Below, in pieces: positions 23,161-33,580 of a stretch of 64,000 nucleotides of DNA. This stretch comes from Micropterix aruncella (Eukaryota > Arthropoda > Insecta > Lepidoptera > Micropterigidae), in the NCBI GenBank assembly GCA_944548615.1, contig OX155980.1, positions 39,991,938 through 40,055,937 on the forward strand, in the 5' to 3' direction. Both the position numbers and the translations under genes were made by a program. The notes under the pieces are model-generated. The model made no database searches, was not told the origin of the DNA, and saw only the letters and a program-made list of their open reading frames with translations. The first letter of the stretch is position 1. Each line of letters opens with the position of its first letter.

Positions 23161-25026
23161 ATGGACCCTAAAAAGAGAAAAGTGGACAGTGAAAATAGAA
23201 GATTTCTGATTGAATGGACTGAACAATATTGTTTTACTCTGCCTGATAGGTCTCAGGCGGTTCCAGTTTGCCTCATATGCAATAAAACTGTCGCTATTAT
23301 TAAAAGTGGCAACTTAAAACGACACTACGAAACAACTCATCAGCATTTCCATAAAAACTTTCCTCTCGGCAGTGAGGTTCGTAAAGAAAAACTTCAATTT
23401 CTTCTTACTTCTTATACAAAAAGCACGAAATTACTAGTTCGCTGCATGAGCGAGCAAGAAAAATCCGCAGAAGCAGCGTTACGTGTGTGTTGGACGCTTA
23501 ATAAACATCAGAAACCATTTTCTGATTCTGAGATAGTGAAAGAATGTATGTTGGACGTAGCTACGGCACTCTTTGGGGAAAAAAAGGACGTGGTCTCTGC
23601 AATTCAAAGTATTCCCTCGTCGGCAAGAAGTAATACAAGGAGAACCGAAATTTTAGCTGGTGATATCAAGAGCACTCTGCTTGAACTTCTGCAAAAGGCA
23701 CCTTGCTACGCCATAGCACTTGACGAATCATGTGACATTGTCGATGATGAACAAATGTCTATTTTCGTGAGATTTTATGATAATGATAGTGAAATGTTCA
23801 GGGAAGAATTGTTAACAATATTGCCGTTGAAAGGTAACACTCGAGGAGAAGATTTATTTAAGGCCATTGATGAATTTATTACTAAATCCAACATTAGTTA
23901 TGATAAAATGGTGTCGCTTTCTACTGACGGGGCTCCAGCGATGATTGGCAAAGAAAAAGGTGTAGTAAAGAGAATCAGGGATAACACTTCTGGTCTAATA
24001 TCGTATCAGTGTATAATTCACCAGGCAGCCCTTTGTGGAAAACTTAGTGCTACACTGAAAGAGGTTATGGACAATTTGGTAAAGTTGATTAATTTTATTA
24101 GATCTCATTCTGCTCTTCAGCACAGACAGTTCAAGGAGTTTCTTTCTGAATGTGAATCGGCGTATTCTGACTTACTTCAACACAACAATGTTCGTTGGCT
24201 AAGTAAAGGTCAAGTTATTGAACGTTTCTGGCTAATAAAAGACCAAGTAAACTCCTTCTTGGAATAGTTGGATACGCAGGGAGCAAGGAAGCACTTGGAG
24301 TTCATAACAAACGAGCGCAATATGCTAGCTGTGGCTTTTTTGAAAGATATTCTGAAATATTTAAATGCGCTCAACACGGAGTTACAAGGCAATGAAAAAT
24401 TAATATGTGACCTGATACAAAGCGTGTCTGCTTTTCGTCGTAAGCTGGATATCTTCGAAAAAGATATTGCTTCACAAAAATTTATTCATTTCCCAACAGT
24501 TCTTGAATATAAAAAGGAGAACTCTGAAGAAGACATTGCAGTGTTTTTAAAATTTATGTCCGATCTAAAAAACGAATTTGCTATGAGATTCCAAGACTTT
24601 GTAGAGCTGGGGAAGCTGTCTCAATTCCTTAAATCGCCTTATGAAGTTGATGCATCGGGAGAATGGATTGATGTGGCTGCTAAGTTGTTCAGTATTTCAA
24701 AGCCTTCACTTCAAATGGAGATAATTGACTTGCAAGAAAATGTTTCCCTACAAATGTATAAAACTGCATCCACTGAAGAATTTTGGGGTAAACATGTTCC
24801 AGAAACATATGAAAATTGCAAGAAATTGGCTATCAATCTGGCCACTATGTTTGGCTCGACTTATGTATGCGAATCATCATTCTCAAAAATGAATTTTTTA
24901 AAGAACAAATATCGTTCAAGAATAACGGCCGCCCACCTTGAAGACTCACTTCGCATTTGCTGTTCCCCTCGTGAACCACACTATAAAAAACTGGCTCAAG
25001 ATCGTCGGTGCAATTTTTCTCATTAA
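23161..25026 (+). CDS. hAT transposase, BED finger type, one in-frame TAG
   Basis: The ATG at 23161 opens a 368-codon frame that is closed by a single TAG at 24265-24267. It continues in the same frame for 252 codons to the TAA at 25024-25026. The N-terminus has MDPKKRKVD, a basic cluster of the nuclear-import type, and a BED-like zinc finger C37-x2-C40-x14-H55-x4-H60. Catalytic Asp candidates lie in YAIALDESCDI (D188) and SLSTDGAPAM (D256). SYQCIIHQAALC and HNNVRWLSKGQVIERF are conserved family motifs. The C-terminus carries the dimerisation region TMFGSTYVCESSFSKMNFLK and ITAAHLEDSLRI. Total length, about 620 codons, is normal for GTF2IRD2/ZBED-like hAT transposases. A TTG after the stop is not a plausible eukaryotic start. 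Apart from the stop no lesion is visible. Confidence 0.93.
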
Positions 25027-25036
25027 TTTTAAGATT

Positions 25037-25640
25037 TTAAGCTATTGCATAGCTTTTATCGCGGGCCTAGAGACCAGCGCGGCGACCGAATAAAGAAATT
25101 TCTTAACGAAAATTAATGATTTTAAACTGATAATTACGTCTAAATGAGTACTGCTTACGATTCGAAAAAAATATATGTTAAACAAGAACATCTTCCTAAT
25201 ATTCTTAGCTTTGAATATTTTAGATTTTGTTTATATTACATAGTGTAATTAATTTGTGAAATTGGGTCTAACCGAACACAAAAACGATTACTACGCAAAT
25301 ACTATCTGGCGTATTATTATGAAACCTGCACCATTTTAAAGATAATTTAATTATCTATCTTTTTATCTACGATTTTTTTCGAAAAATCCGTTTTTTTGCT
25401 TTATCGAATAAAAAAATCGTGCGCGGCGCTCTATCGGAAGACGTTTAAATTATTGCGAATCATTTGCTTCCGCAGCCGCAAATGATTCGGAATAATTTCA
25501 ACGTTTTCCGATAGAGCGCAGTTATCTGATATCAGAAAAAATAAAATAAATAAAATAAATAAATAATTATAATTGCATAAGTTGTTAAAAATGCTATGCA
25601 ATAGCTTTACCGCGGCAGTCCCCGAGTGCCACACGTATTT
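25037..25640 (+). mobile_element. hairpin MITE family, full copy 3, inside the hAT
   Basis: About 604 bp, starting ttaagctattgcatagc and ending cacacgta plus an 18-base T run. Its hairpin (25430-25517) is the longest of the copies, with arms meeting at caaatgattcgg. It begins 11 bp after the hAT stop codon, so it sits in the transposase 3' UTR. Confidence 0.88.
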
Positions 25641-25838
25641 TTTTTTTTTTTTTTACCTAATATTACCATAAATATACTATTATTTACCAATACAATATTA
25701 TTATTGTATTGTGTTCAATAATTGGTTAAATAAATAAATAATTTGAAAACAAAACAAACTTTTTTTTTGGACCTCGATAAAACTTTTCAACTGTATCCGG
25801 ACTCCACTTAAAACTACTTGCCGACCCCTGGTATAGAC

Positions 25839-26090
25839 CGTGTCAACTTAGTATGGTGTATCCATATATCCCGATATATGCAGTCGAAGAACTCACACCG
25901 ATTGGTAGTGACTGAGCGACCATGAAAAAAGCAGTGTTATGTGTCAAATTTGTTCTCAACGATGTTTGCAATGAATTGTAGATATTTTTTTCAAATATTT
26001 TGTTTTTTACCGTCAGTATCGATAAGGTTCTATAGTTCGAGGTCAAAATGTATATATCCGTATCTGTTAACACAACATAATTAATAATAA
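25839..26090 (-). pseudogene. jockey-type RT, upstream half (split by hAT)
   Basis: Minus-strand frame: NYRTLSILTVKNKIFEKNIY, then NSLQTSLRTNLTHNTAFFM, running into VDT at the hAT junction. These are the RT fingers (xNYRPISIL, KIFEKxxY) and the usual Q-H-G-F-x-x-G position, diverged. The ORF is already degraded, and upstream sequence beyond about 26090 is not recognisable. Confidence 0.75.
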
Positions 26091-26130
26091 TCTTAACGAT
26101 AATAATCCTGAATAATTTGAAGATTTTCAT

Positions 26131-26400
26131 TTGATTGTTAACTTAAAAATAAGTATTACTTTCCCGGTAGAGAGAAAGTATTAAGAACACGCAAATATCT
26201 TTTTCGAGAGGATTTTTTTCACGTTGTGAAATTTTGGAAAATTGGAATATCTCGTATACAAGTGACGCGAAAAACAACGTATTTTAGAAAATACTACATA
26301 TTTTTTAGAAAAAACCATTTAAATACCACGGAAATACTACAAAAGACTAAAATATACTGCTTTGATATCATAGTCACTTTAGACTTTTGCTATCACTGTC
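26131..26400. other. unassigned AT-rich DNA
   Basis: Nothing recognised. Confidence 0.3.
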
Positions 26401-26403
26401 GAG

Positions 26404-26485
26404 CAGGGGGGGAGTCAACAGGGGGGGTGGGTGAGTTGGGTGGTTGGGGCTTGGGGGGGGGGGGGTTGAGAGGTTTGGCGGGGAT
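26404..26485 (+). repeat. G-rich tract
   Basis: Several runs of 6-13 G separated by short T/A spacers. It meets the usual pattern for a G-quadruplex on the plus strand. Confidence 0.7.
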
Positions 26486-26537
26486 TTCCTTCCATCAATA
26501 TACTTCGGATGTTCCAAAAATATAATTTAGTTTCGAA

Positions 26538-26616
26538 AATAGGTAGCCATAAATAGGTAGCCATAAATAGAAAATAGGTAGCCATAAATAAAATGCATAG
26601 AAAATAGGTATTTTAT
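26538..26616. repeat. short tandem repeat
   Basis: Three or four copies of aaaataggtagccataaat with partial units between them. Confidence 0.75.
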
Positions 26617-26940
26617 TTATTAATAAATATTTTGCAATATCTAGGTATTCTTAAATGATTTAAGCTACAACTGTACTTACCATCTGTCGATTAGATTATC
26701 ATTTTTGTATTCGTTAGGTATCTCAGAGCACAATCATATACCGACTGTGCAAAATACCTAGCTGATTTTGTCGCCAAAATATGTTTTAAGATTTTGTCGT
26801 TTCTTGATGCGACCAGCGCACACTTTTCAGATTTATATTTTTTTCTACTGTCTCAATTTGAGAGAGTTGGCTAACAAGAAGACCCTTTTCATGCGAGTAA
26901 AACGCTCTTTTCTTACTATCCCTAAAACCAACTATATTGT
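26617..26940. other. unassigned AT-rich DNA
   Basis: Nothing recognised. Confidence 0.3.
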
Positions 26941-26949
26941 TCTGTTAGA

Positions 26950-27615
26950 TATACTAAAAGTCCCCTACTCTATTTGTTGCGCTTGAGTCGCTATCTTGGA
27001 AAAAAATCGCCCTGATTCAGTTATTCACCTATATGTCGCTAACTGTTAGCGATATCGGAATTATGCTTGATATAAACAATAAAGCTTATAAAATTGGCTT
27101 ATAAAATTGTCTACATCAAAAAAACTAAATCGGAGCGTTAGTTTTCCTCGAGTGAACGAATAGAGTAGGGGACTTTTAGTGTGTTTAACAGTACGCCTTA
27201 AAGAACATCTATGGCAAGTTTCAAACAATTACCAGTTAAAATTCCCTATTTAACTGGGCTATTAGTAATGGAAGAAGGAGTATTTGCCTCCGCACTGGAT
27301 TAAACGCTACCCTTGTATTGTATATAATGTATATAAATGTATAAAATATGTATTGTATAAACCCTTAGGTATAAAATATGTAGCGATACTATATGTCTTG
27401 AAAAAATGGCAGTCCAATTCAGTTTTTTCTGAATATAATTTTAAAGGACATTTTTTATCTTTTGTAGACAATTTTACAAGTTTTATTTTATATATCAAGC
27501 ATAATACCGATATCCCTAATAGTTAGCAAAATATAAGCGAAAAACTAAATCGGAGCCCCATTTTTCAAAGATGGCGACTTGAGCGCAACAGATAGAGTAA
27601 GGGACTTTTAGTATG
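26950..27615. mobile_element. inverted-repeat element (MITE-like), about 660 bp
   Basis: The left arm (26955-27004), beginning aaaagtcccctactctat, is matched in inverse at 27564-27612 over about 48 bp with few mismatches, including the gttgcgcttgagtcgc stretch. An additional inverse copy of the outer 25 bp occurs inside at 27155-27180. The phrases after it (gtgtgtttaacagtacgcct, then a catctatg...aagtttcaaac segment) recur after the right arm at 27612-27665. Part of the element or its flank is therefore duplicated. No ORF with a known motif. Confidence 0.7.
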
Positions 27616-27719
27616 TTTAACAGTACGCCTCGATGAACATCTATGCTAAGTTTCAAACTATTACCAGTATTTCCGTCAAACGTCGAAATGTGTTCTTATT
27701 TGACTGGGTTTACTCGACT

Positions 27720-28140
27720 GTCCAACTAAACGCTTGAACCGATTTAGAAGTGTGTGATACTGTTAGAATCGTTGTGTCATCCCAAGTGCCAAAGGGTACC
27801 TTACCTCTCCAAATATCAAGTAAGTAGTTGTCTAAATGTTCACATGTCAATAAATTACCATAAATATATCGTGTTTATTGTCAAATGAAAGATCTGATTA
27901 AGTAGAAATGAAAGGTCTGATTCAGTACATTCTGATTGAGTATCTAATGGATCAACATATAAACCACAAATATTTTTAAAAACCATATTAAAAAAATATT
28001 AATTCAATAGTCCACTAGAAGTGGACTATTGTATTTATATTTTATAAATAAATAAAACTGCCTTTACAGAAGTAACGGCAGTCGTGTTGTTTATTCTTTT
28101 TAGTATATTTACTTGTTTATATTTAGGTAACCAGTAAAAT
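27720..28140. repeat. interspersed repeat family B, copy 2
   Basis: Collinear with 11478-11880 and 55110-55492 (aaacgcttgaaccgattta, then gtaagtagttgtctaaatgt, etc.). It contains a perfect 12-bp-arm hairpin (28005-28031, arm caatagtccact, loop aga) not seen in the other copies. Confidence 0.7.
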
Positions 28141-28300
28141 CGTATGCATGTGCGCAAGTCCGAAACGGTCGCGTCGCGGCGTCGCGTGTCTCGCCGCTCG
28201 GATGCCCGTCCCAAGCGTCGTAGGAGAATTCTCGCGCCCAAATTTATTGCTTTATTAATTGGCGACAGATGGTAAACCAATCTCAACATAAGCTTGACCC
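28141..28300 (-). pseudogene. possible retroelement C-terminal fragment
   Basis: A GC-rich stretch. On the minus strand it reads NLGARILLRRLGRASERRD, then RRRDATVSDLRTCIRFYWLP, then KYKQVNILKRIN. The pattern RRRDxVSxLRxxIxWLP is reminiscent of the tail of CR1/L2-type RT proteins, but the match is short and could be chance. Confidence 0.3.
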
Positions 28301-29160
28301 GTGTGCCGTTTTATCGCTTCGCCGCCTTCAAAAATTATAATCTTTAATTTCGTCCCCCGAACAACACTGAAATCAGTTTCAAATCAAGAATCTTACAATG
28401 GAATGTAATATTATTGTAACAATATCGGAGGCAAATGAGGTTAAACAGACAAATTAATTTAATGTGAATCATTAAATTATACCAATTTAATTTCTTTATT
28501 TAATTTGAACCGGTAAATTATACTAATTTTATTTCTCATTCTTTTTATTTCAATTATTTGTCATGCTTTTAATTATTATTATATGTTTTTTCTTAGTTTG
28601 TTTTTAAATTTAGTTTTTGACATTAGAATTGGTTTTTGAATTTTATTTGGTCACATAAGGGGATTTAATATAAGTATAAATAATATGTTGACTGGCTGAA
28701 TTTGTTATTGTCCTAATTTGGTTTGAATTTTCTGTAAGCTCTTTAATTTTTTATTGCACAAATTGGTTTAAATTTAATTCTGATAGTTTAGTATATAAGA
28801 TTCTATAATCTGTAAAGATTTTTGAAAATAAAGTGAACTGAACGGATCTGAACTGATCAGTGTTATAAAAGCGCTGAATAATTCAAATGTTTCCTCAAAA
28901 CTCACACTATAATGCCATTTAATTTATTATTTGTACACGTGATATATTATATATAATTTATTATATATAGGTAATATATAAAATTTATTATATATACTCG
29001 TTTCTGTCTTATGGAGATGAACTTTGAGGACGCATGGCACATTGCGATCGCATCCTTGTTATGCAGAAACGAACTTTCAGGTACACAAAATCGCTGGAGT
29101 GTCTCTGAGCACTTCAGCGAGGGACTATTTTACATGAATCTGGGATTTTAATGGTCACCC
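28301..29160. other. unassigned AT-rich DNA
   Basis: No coding signal. Short TA-rich palindromes at about 28945-28995. Confidence 0.3.
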
Positions 29161-29164
29161 CAAT

Positions 29165-29355
29165 ATAAAAACTTTTTACTGTGCTACGTCTCTGTCTAAT
29201 CACCTCACTGCTGAAAGAGCGATCTACATCATTATAATAGCCTGAGGTGTCGGGCTCGCCCAATGCATTCCTAAGTTACTATAGTGGACACAATCGCTTC
29301 TGACATTCGGAGTCATAAAACGTGCGAGCACGCCAGCACATCACTTTTCGCCCTC
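29165..29355. repeat. macro-repeat fragment plus inverted-repeat arm
   Basis: 29165-29265 resembles part of the GC-rich macro-repeat (cctgaggtgtcgggctcgccc). 29268-29355 is the inverse of about 30920-31005 (ctatagtggacacaatcgct and the gtgcgagca segment), a pair of arms 1.6 kb apart. Confidence 0.55.
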
Positions 29356-29477
29356 GCACAAGATATAGAGATCGCTATCCCCGGCCACATAGTGATATTT
29401 GACAGTACTTAAATGAAAAATTAAATAAATTAATTAAAACAGGCAGGTAGGAAACCGAAGGGGTTGTCAAACTTCGG

Positions 29478-29762
29478 CCCATGTGTTAGGTTAGGTCGCC
29501 TGATCTTACATTGTAAGGATCTGGGTTCGATTCCCGGCTGGGTCACCATTTTCCATTGGGATAAAATTAACGGAATTGCATTTTCAATTCTGTCGGTCGA
29601 ATGCCATAACAAGACACACACTTACACACATGTTACATGCACACATACATATAAACACTTCATATTAGGGTTGGTTGTAAGAGATTGTCGTATGATAATA
29701 AACCCGCCCATTGAGTAATTTCACAATAAACAGTAGAAACAAACAAACAAACAAAACAAATT
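29478..29762 (+). mobile_element. tRNA-derived SINE, copy 1
   Basis: The head carries an internal promoter. A B box, ggttcgattcc, lies at about 29524-29534 and a plausible A box (taggtcgcctgatct) about 35 bp upstream. The body gataaaattaacggaattgc and a tgtcgtatgataataaaccc segment are shared with 43783-44008. The 3' end is an (aaac)n tail at 29738-29760. It would be transcribed by RNA polymerase III and mobilised by a non-LTR element. Confidence 0.75.
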
Positions 29763-30484
29763 ACTTTCTTGTATGTATTTATAATATATTAGGATGTTCA
29801 GGATAGTCCAAAACAACTAAATGAACTTAGCACGTAAACCATAAGAGATTCATTGCCAGTCCTGTAAATACACCCTCAATAAAGGGAGTAACTCTCTGGC
29901 AGGGTTTTAAATGTTACGCCAAAGGTTAATCTCATAACGTTCCAAATGATCTTCCGCTTTAATTGCTCTAGGAGAACAAGCTCTTCAAAAACATTGTGTT
30001 GTTGATACGAGTCACTTATGAGTGTGTTTGATACCGTCACCACACAAAGATCGGCGTTACAATAAACATTAAAAAATTAAAAAAATTATTTGAAATGCTA
30101 TGTAAATAATTTTTAGTCTATGAAACCTACTTTTTCTTTAGTTTTACAAATTTGAATACACCGTTAGAGAAGGAAATTCTTTTGTTAAGGCAAAGATATT
30201 GTGTTTTTTTGCAAAGGTACAACGTCGATAAGAATGAATCTTTCATTACTTTGCATGTAATTACATGTAAATTGATATGTACAATGTCCAAGAGCATTAT
30301 TCGGAGCAGCAAAATTATTTATCAATTTGAATTTATTTTTGGTTATCAGAATCTAGAGCGATTTCTAGAAGCGAAGTATTTTTTTTAAAAACGGACGTAG
30401 TTTAACCGAGTTATTGTACATAGTACTAATGTACTCTTGTACATAGTACTATTATACATAGTACTAATCACATTAGTGAAATAA
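29763..30484. other. unassigned AT-rich DNA
   Basis: Nothing recognised except three or four close copies of tacatagtacta at 30416-30462. Confidence 0.35.
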
Positions 30485-30808
30485 TTAACTATTCTTCAAG
30501 ACAATGTTCTATTAAGTATGTCCCCATTAGGGCAATAACTAATTGCTGTGTTTCGACATTTCAGATAATTTAGAATGGTTCAGTGCATTAATATTTTGCA
30601 ATAGGATAGAATATCCGTTTTAATTTCGCAATTCTTTTTGGATTTGTTAATTATTCTTCAAGACAATGTCCTATTAAGTATGTCCCCATTAGGGCAATAA
30701 CTAATTGCTGTGTTTCGACATTTCAGATAATTTAGAATATTTCAGTGCATTAATATTTTGCAATAGGATAGAATGTCCGTTTTAATTTCGCAATTCTTTC
30801 TGGATTTG
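30485..30808. repeat. tandem duplication, 162-bp unit, two copies
   Basis: The segment from attcttcaagacaatgt at 30491 reappears at 30653 with only a few differences and runs through ttcgcaattctt and ggatttgtt. The two units are head to tail with no spacer. Confidence 0.92.
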
Positions 30809-31069
30809 TTATTAATGCCGGGTTTTGACGATAATAGTCGACTTTAATAGTTTTCTTGTATGTAATCATCGATATAAGAATCAATCGATATCGATAGCCT
30901 GGCACCATGCGCCACATCTCTTGTAGAGCGAGAACGCTGATGTGCTGTCGTGCTCGCACATTTTACGACTTAGAGTGTCAGGAGCGATTGTGTCCACTAT
31001 AGCACAGTCGAAAGTGGTGCACATCCATTTGTCTAGTTAAAACGGTCTAGCATTTCCTAATCGAATCCT
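30809..31069. repeat. inverted-repeat arm and dispersed motif
   Basis: About 30920-31005 is the inverse of 29268-29355. Directly after it, cacagtcgaaagtggtgcaca and a cctgggattccttcgctg phrase match the core of the elements at 49-51.5 kb. Confidence 0.55.
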
Positions 31070-31415
31070 GGGATTCCTTCGCTGGGATTGGTATTTTCTT
31101 ATTTTCATTCACCACGCATCATTGTTAGGTAAACTAAAGGCATACTTGTCTATAATATATAGTCGCGGTAGACCAAGAGCATTCCCACGCTCATAAATCG
31201 CTCGGATTCTCCTTTAGTTCCACTTCTCTTAAAGTTTCACGCGGCCGCGCTTGTTTCAGCCACCATTCGGCATTAACACGGGTCAGGAACAAACTTGGAT
31301 GAAACTGGAGAAATAATTATTGTTAGTGGATCTTAAAAAGTTATGTATATGAAAATCGAACGATTTGCTGTAATTCGTCTCTTGACGTCTTCTTGGCGTA
31401 TATACGAGTTTACCG
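31070..31415. repeat. interspersed repeat family C, copy 1
   Basis: Collinear with 45036-45226 and 45240-45598: gagcattcccacgctcataaa, gtttcacgc, cgcttgtttcagccacc, attcgg, taacacgg, and then ttcgtctcttgacgt. Non-coding, class unknown. Confidence 0.75.
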
Positions 31416-33278
31416 CGTAGGTAATCTAGAATGAAATGGTGAAAATCTTAAAATTACTTAAATCGGCAATGGGCTCGTCATTAGTCAAAATTAGCCTAAA
31501 ATTTAAAATGACAAAAAAACGGACGATATTTTGAAAAATTATTTTCTAAATAAAATATCAGGTTTTTGATTTACAAAAATATTTGTGATAAAAATATAAT
31601 TATTTATAACGTACCTAACTGCGGGAAGCAACTAAAGAGTGTGGTTATCAATTTTGTGGTGCGTCTCTTATGAAATATTTAGTATCCATTTTAAAGTTAT
31701 TTTAACAGCGGCTATATAAAGTATTGTGTCTAAATAACTACAATGTGTAAAAGTTTTTGAAGACAATAAATGTGATTGGATTTGATTTGATTGAAGTAAC
31801 TGTGAATATATTTTACATTATATATTAATTTTCAAAATTTCACTTGCCACTTCATGCAACTTTTTTATTATTATTAATGAACAACAAGCATCACGCGGCC
31901 GTATGTAATTGAGTATTTTGGTTTTAAGAAAACCAAATACTTTCAGATTTGCTAAATAAACTTTCACACTTGATGAAACTGTCCAGTCTAGTAAGATATA
32001 TATGAAAAAAAATGTTAAAATTAAATTAAAATCATTGTTGCCGCAGGCTACTATGTATCTATACAAATTACAATGCATGCATAGTAAATTGGAAATATCC
32101 TTATCAAAAGCTGAAAGGAGAAAGCAAAAATGATAGGCCGCAATGTTAACAAAACTGTAATCTAAATGTCCCTCAGAATGGGTGATTGTAAATAATTTCA
32201 TGTTTATATTTTATCCTTTTTTAGTTTTCTGAATATAAGGATTATTACTAAGCTAAGTATTTTTTCATTTTATTGGTTTCTTATTTGGATATTTTCTAAG
32301 TTTTTTTTTCTTCTCTTTAATCTACAAGTGGTTATAACTTCAAAAGTATTGCTCTATAGAAGTATTTTTATCCCCGACAAAAGTCGAAGATTTCGAAATT
32401 TACACATCATTTTACTCAACGAAATACCTTTTTTCTTGTGGAAAAGTGACTTCGTTCTCAAGAAAATTGCTTGAGTTGGAATACGTAAATGTTCTTCTCG
32501 TTTATAAAATATATGAATAATAAATATATAAAAAATAATGAAAGACAACGATTATGTCAAATACTTTGGATGACCTAAAGAATAAAATTATGTTGGATAT
32601 ATATATAATAACCGTAAAGGAGAAAATGCTGAAAACATTTTCTGTCATTAAATCATGCATCTACATGGCGAAGATTGTACAACGCTCGATTACGTTTAAT
32701 GATTTCGTTAAAAATAGGTCTTAAGTTTAAAATATTCAGTATTTCATCCCATCGTAGATCTTAAGTACCCATGTCTTAAGGCGACGGAGAGCGCTGAAGG
32801 ATCTCTCTGTGGAAGCGTCGCACTATGGGCATTCCTAGTACAGACCCATAACAAAACTATATTCTAGGCAAGTATGAATTCAATTATAATTATAACGCTT
32901 TTTTTAGTTTGACCTGTATGTATCTACCTATCTGTCTATCACAGTAACGGAAACTTTCATGGTAATTGTGTCTAACTTCCTGACTTTGAATAATTTGAAA
33001 TGTTGCCTGTCCTTAATTATGGTTGTCCCATTAATTAAGTACCGATGACAATGCAATAAATTCAACTTAAAGTCCTGACCAGGAGTAGGATGAAAAAAAT
33101 ACTGATTTTATAGGTTAGACATATAATCGGCCATATAATGACATTAAATATTGTCCATCTTTAACAATAAAAATGCAGTTTGAAAAACTCAAATGACTAA
33201 AAAGAAAAAAAAAATAGCTAAAAAATCAAGTTTTAATAGCAAAGTGAACTAAAAAGAACAAAAAATATTGAAATATAA
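31416..33278. other. unassigned AT-rich DNA
   Basis: Both strands were checked. Open frames up to 127 codons occur, but they are Phe/Ile/Leu-rich without motifs, as expected of AT-rich DNA. No repeat structure recognised. Confidence 0.3.
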
Positions 33279-33580
33279 AAATATTGTTCAACAGCGACAG
33301 AAAGTACCCTAACTGAATATAGTTATGATTTTGAATAAGTTGAAAATGAGAATAAAGTGATTGAGAAAAAATTATATTTAAAAAAAGCGTGGGGTGCTAT
33401 CAATTGCTATAAATATTTCATTGTATATATAGTTATTATAAAAATAAAGTAAAAAGCAACCCCCGCTTTTTTAAACAAAAATATATTTTTGTGTCAATCA
33501 CTCAATTATCATTTTAAATTTATTCAAAATCACTTAACTATATTGAGTAAAGGTACTTTCTATCGCAGTTGAGAAATATT
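33279..33580. mobile_element. fold-back (MITE-like) element with ~120-bp arms
   Basis: The left arm runs from about 33279 to 33398 and the right arm from about 33462 to 33580 in inverse orientation. They share, in order, a gcgacagaaagtacc segment, an aatatagtta segment, gattttgaata, and aagcgtggggt versus aagcgggggtt at the tip. The loop is about 60 bp of AT-rich DNA. It has no coding capacity. Confidence 0.82.

Larger units (their letters stand above)
22673..25830 (+). mobile_element. full-length hAT transposon, 3158 bp
   Basis: The ends are caagggtcagcaac and, inverted, caggggtcggcaag. Both are flanked by the 8-bp target duplication gtatagac (22665-22672 and 25831-25838). It has a GC-rich 5' region at 22880-23090 that could be the promoter, a transposase gene on the plus strand and, in the 3' part, an inserted hairpin MITE (25037-25640). 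It interrupts the motif-A codons of a jockey-type RT on the opposite strand. Confidence 0.95.

Noticed and set aside
24268..25026. A separate gene starting after the hAT stop
   Set aside because: The frame starts with TTG and is the continuation of the same transposase.
29482..29492. Two ttagg units, the insect telomere repeat
   Set aside because: Only two copies, and they are part of a SINE head.
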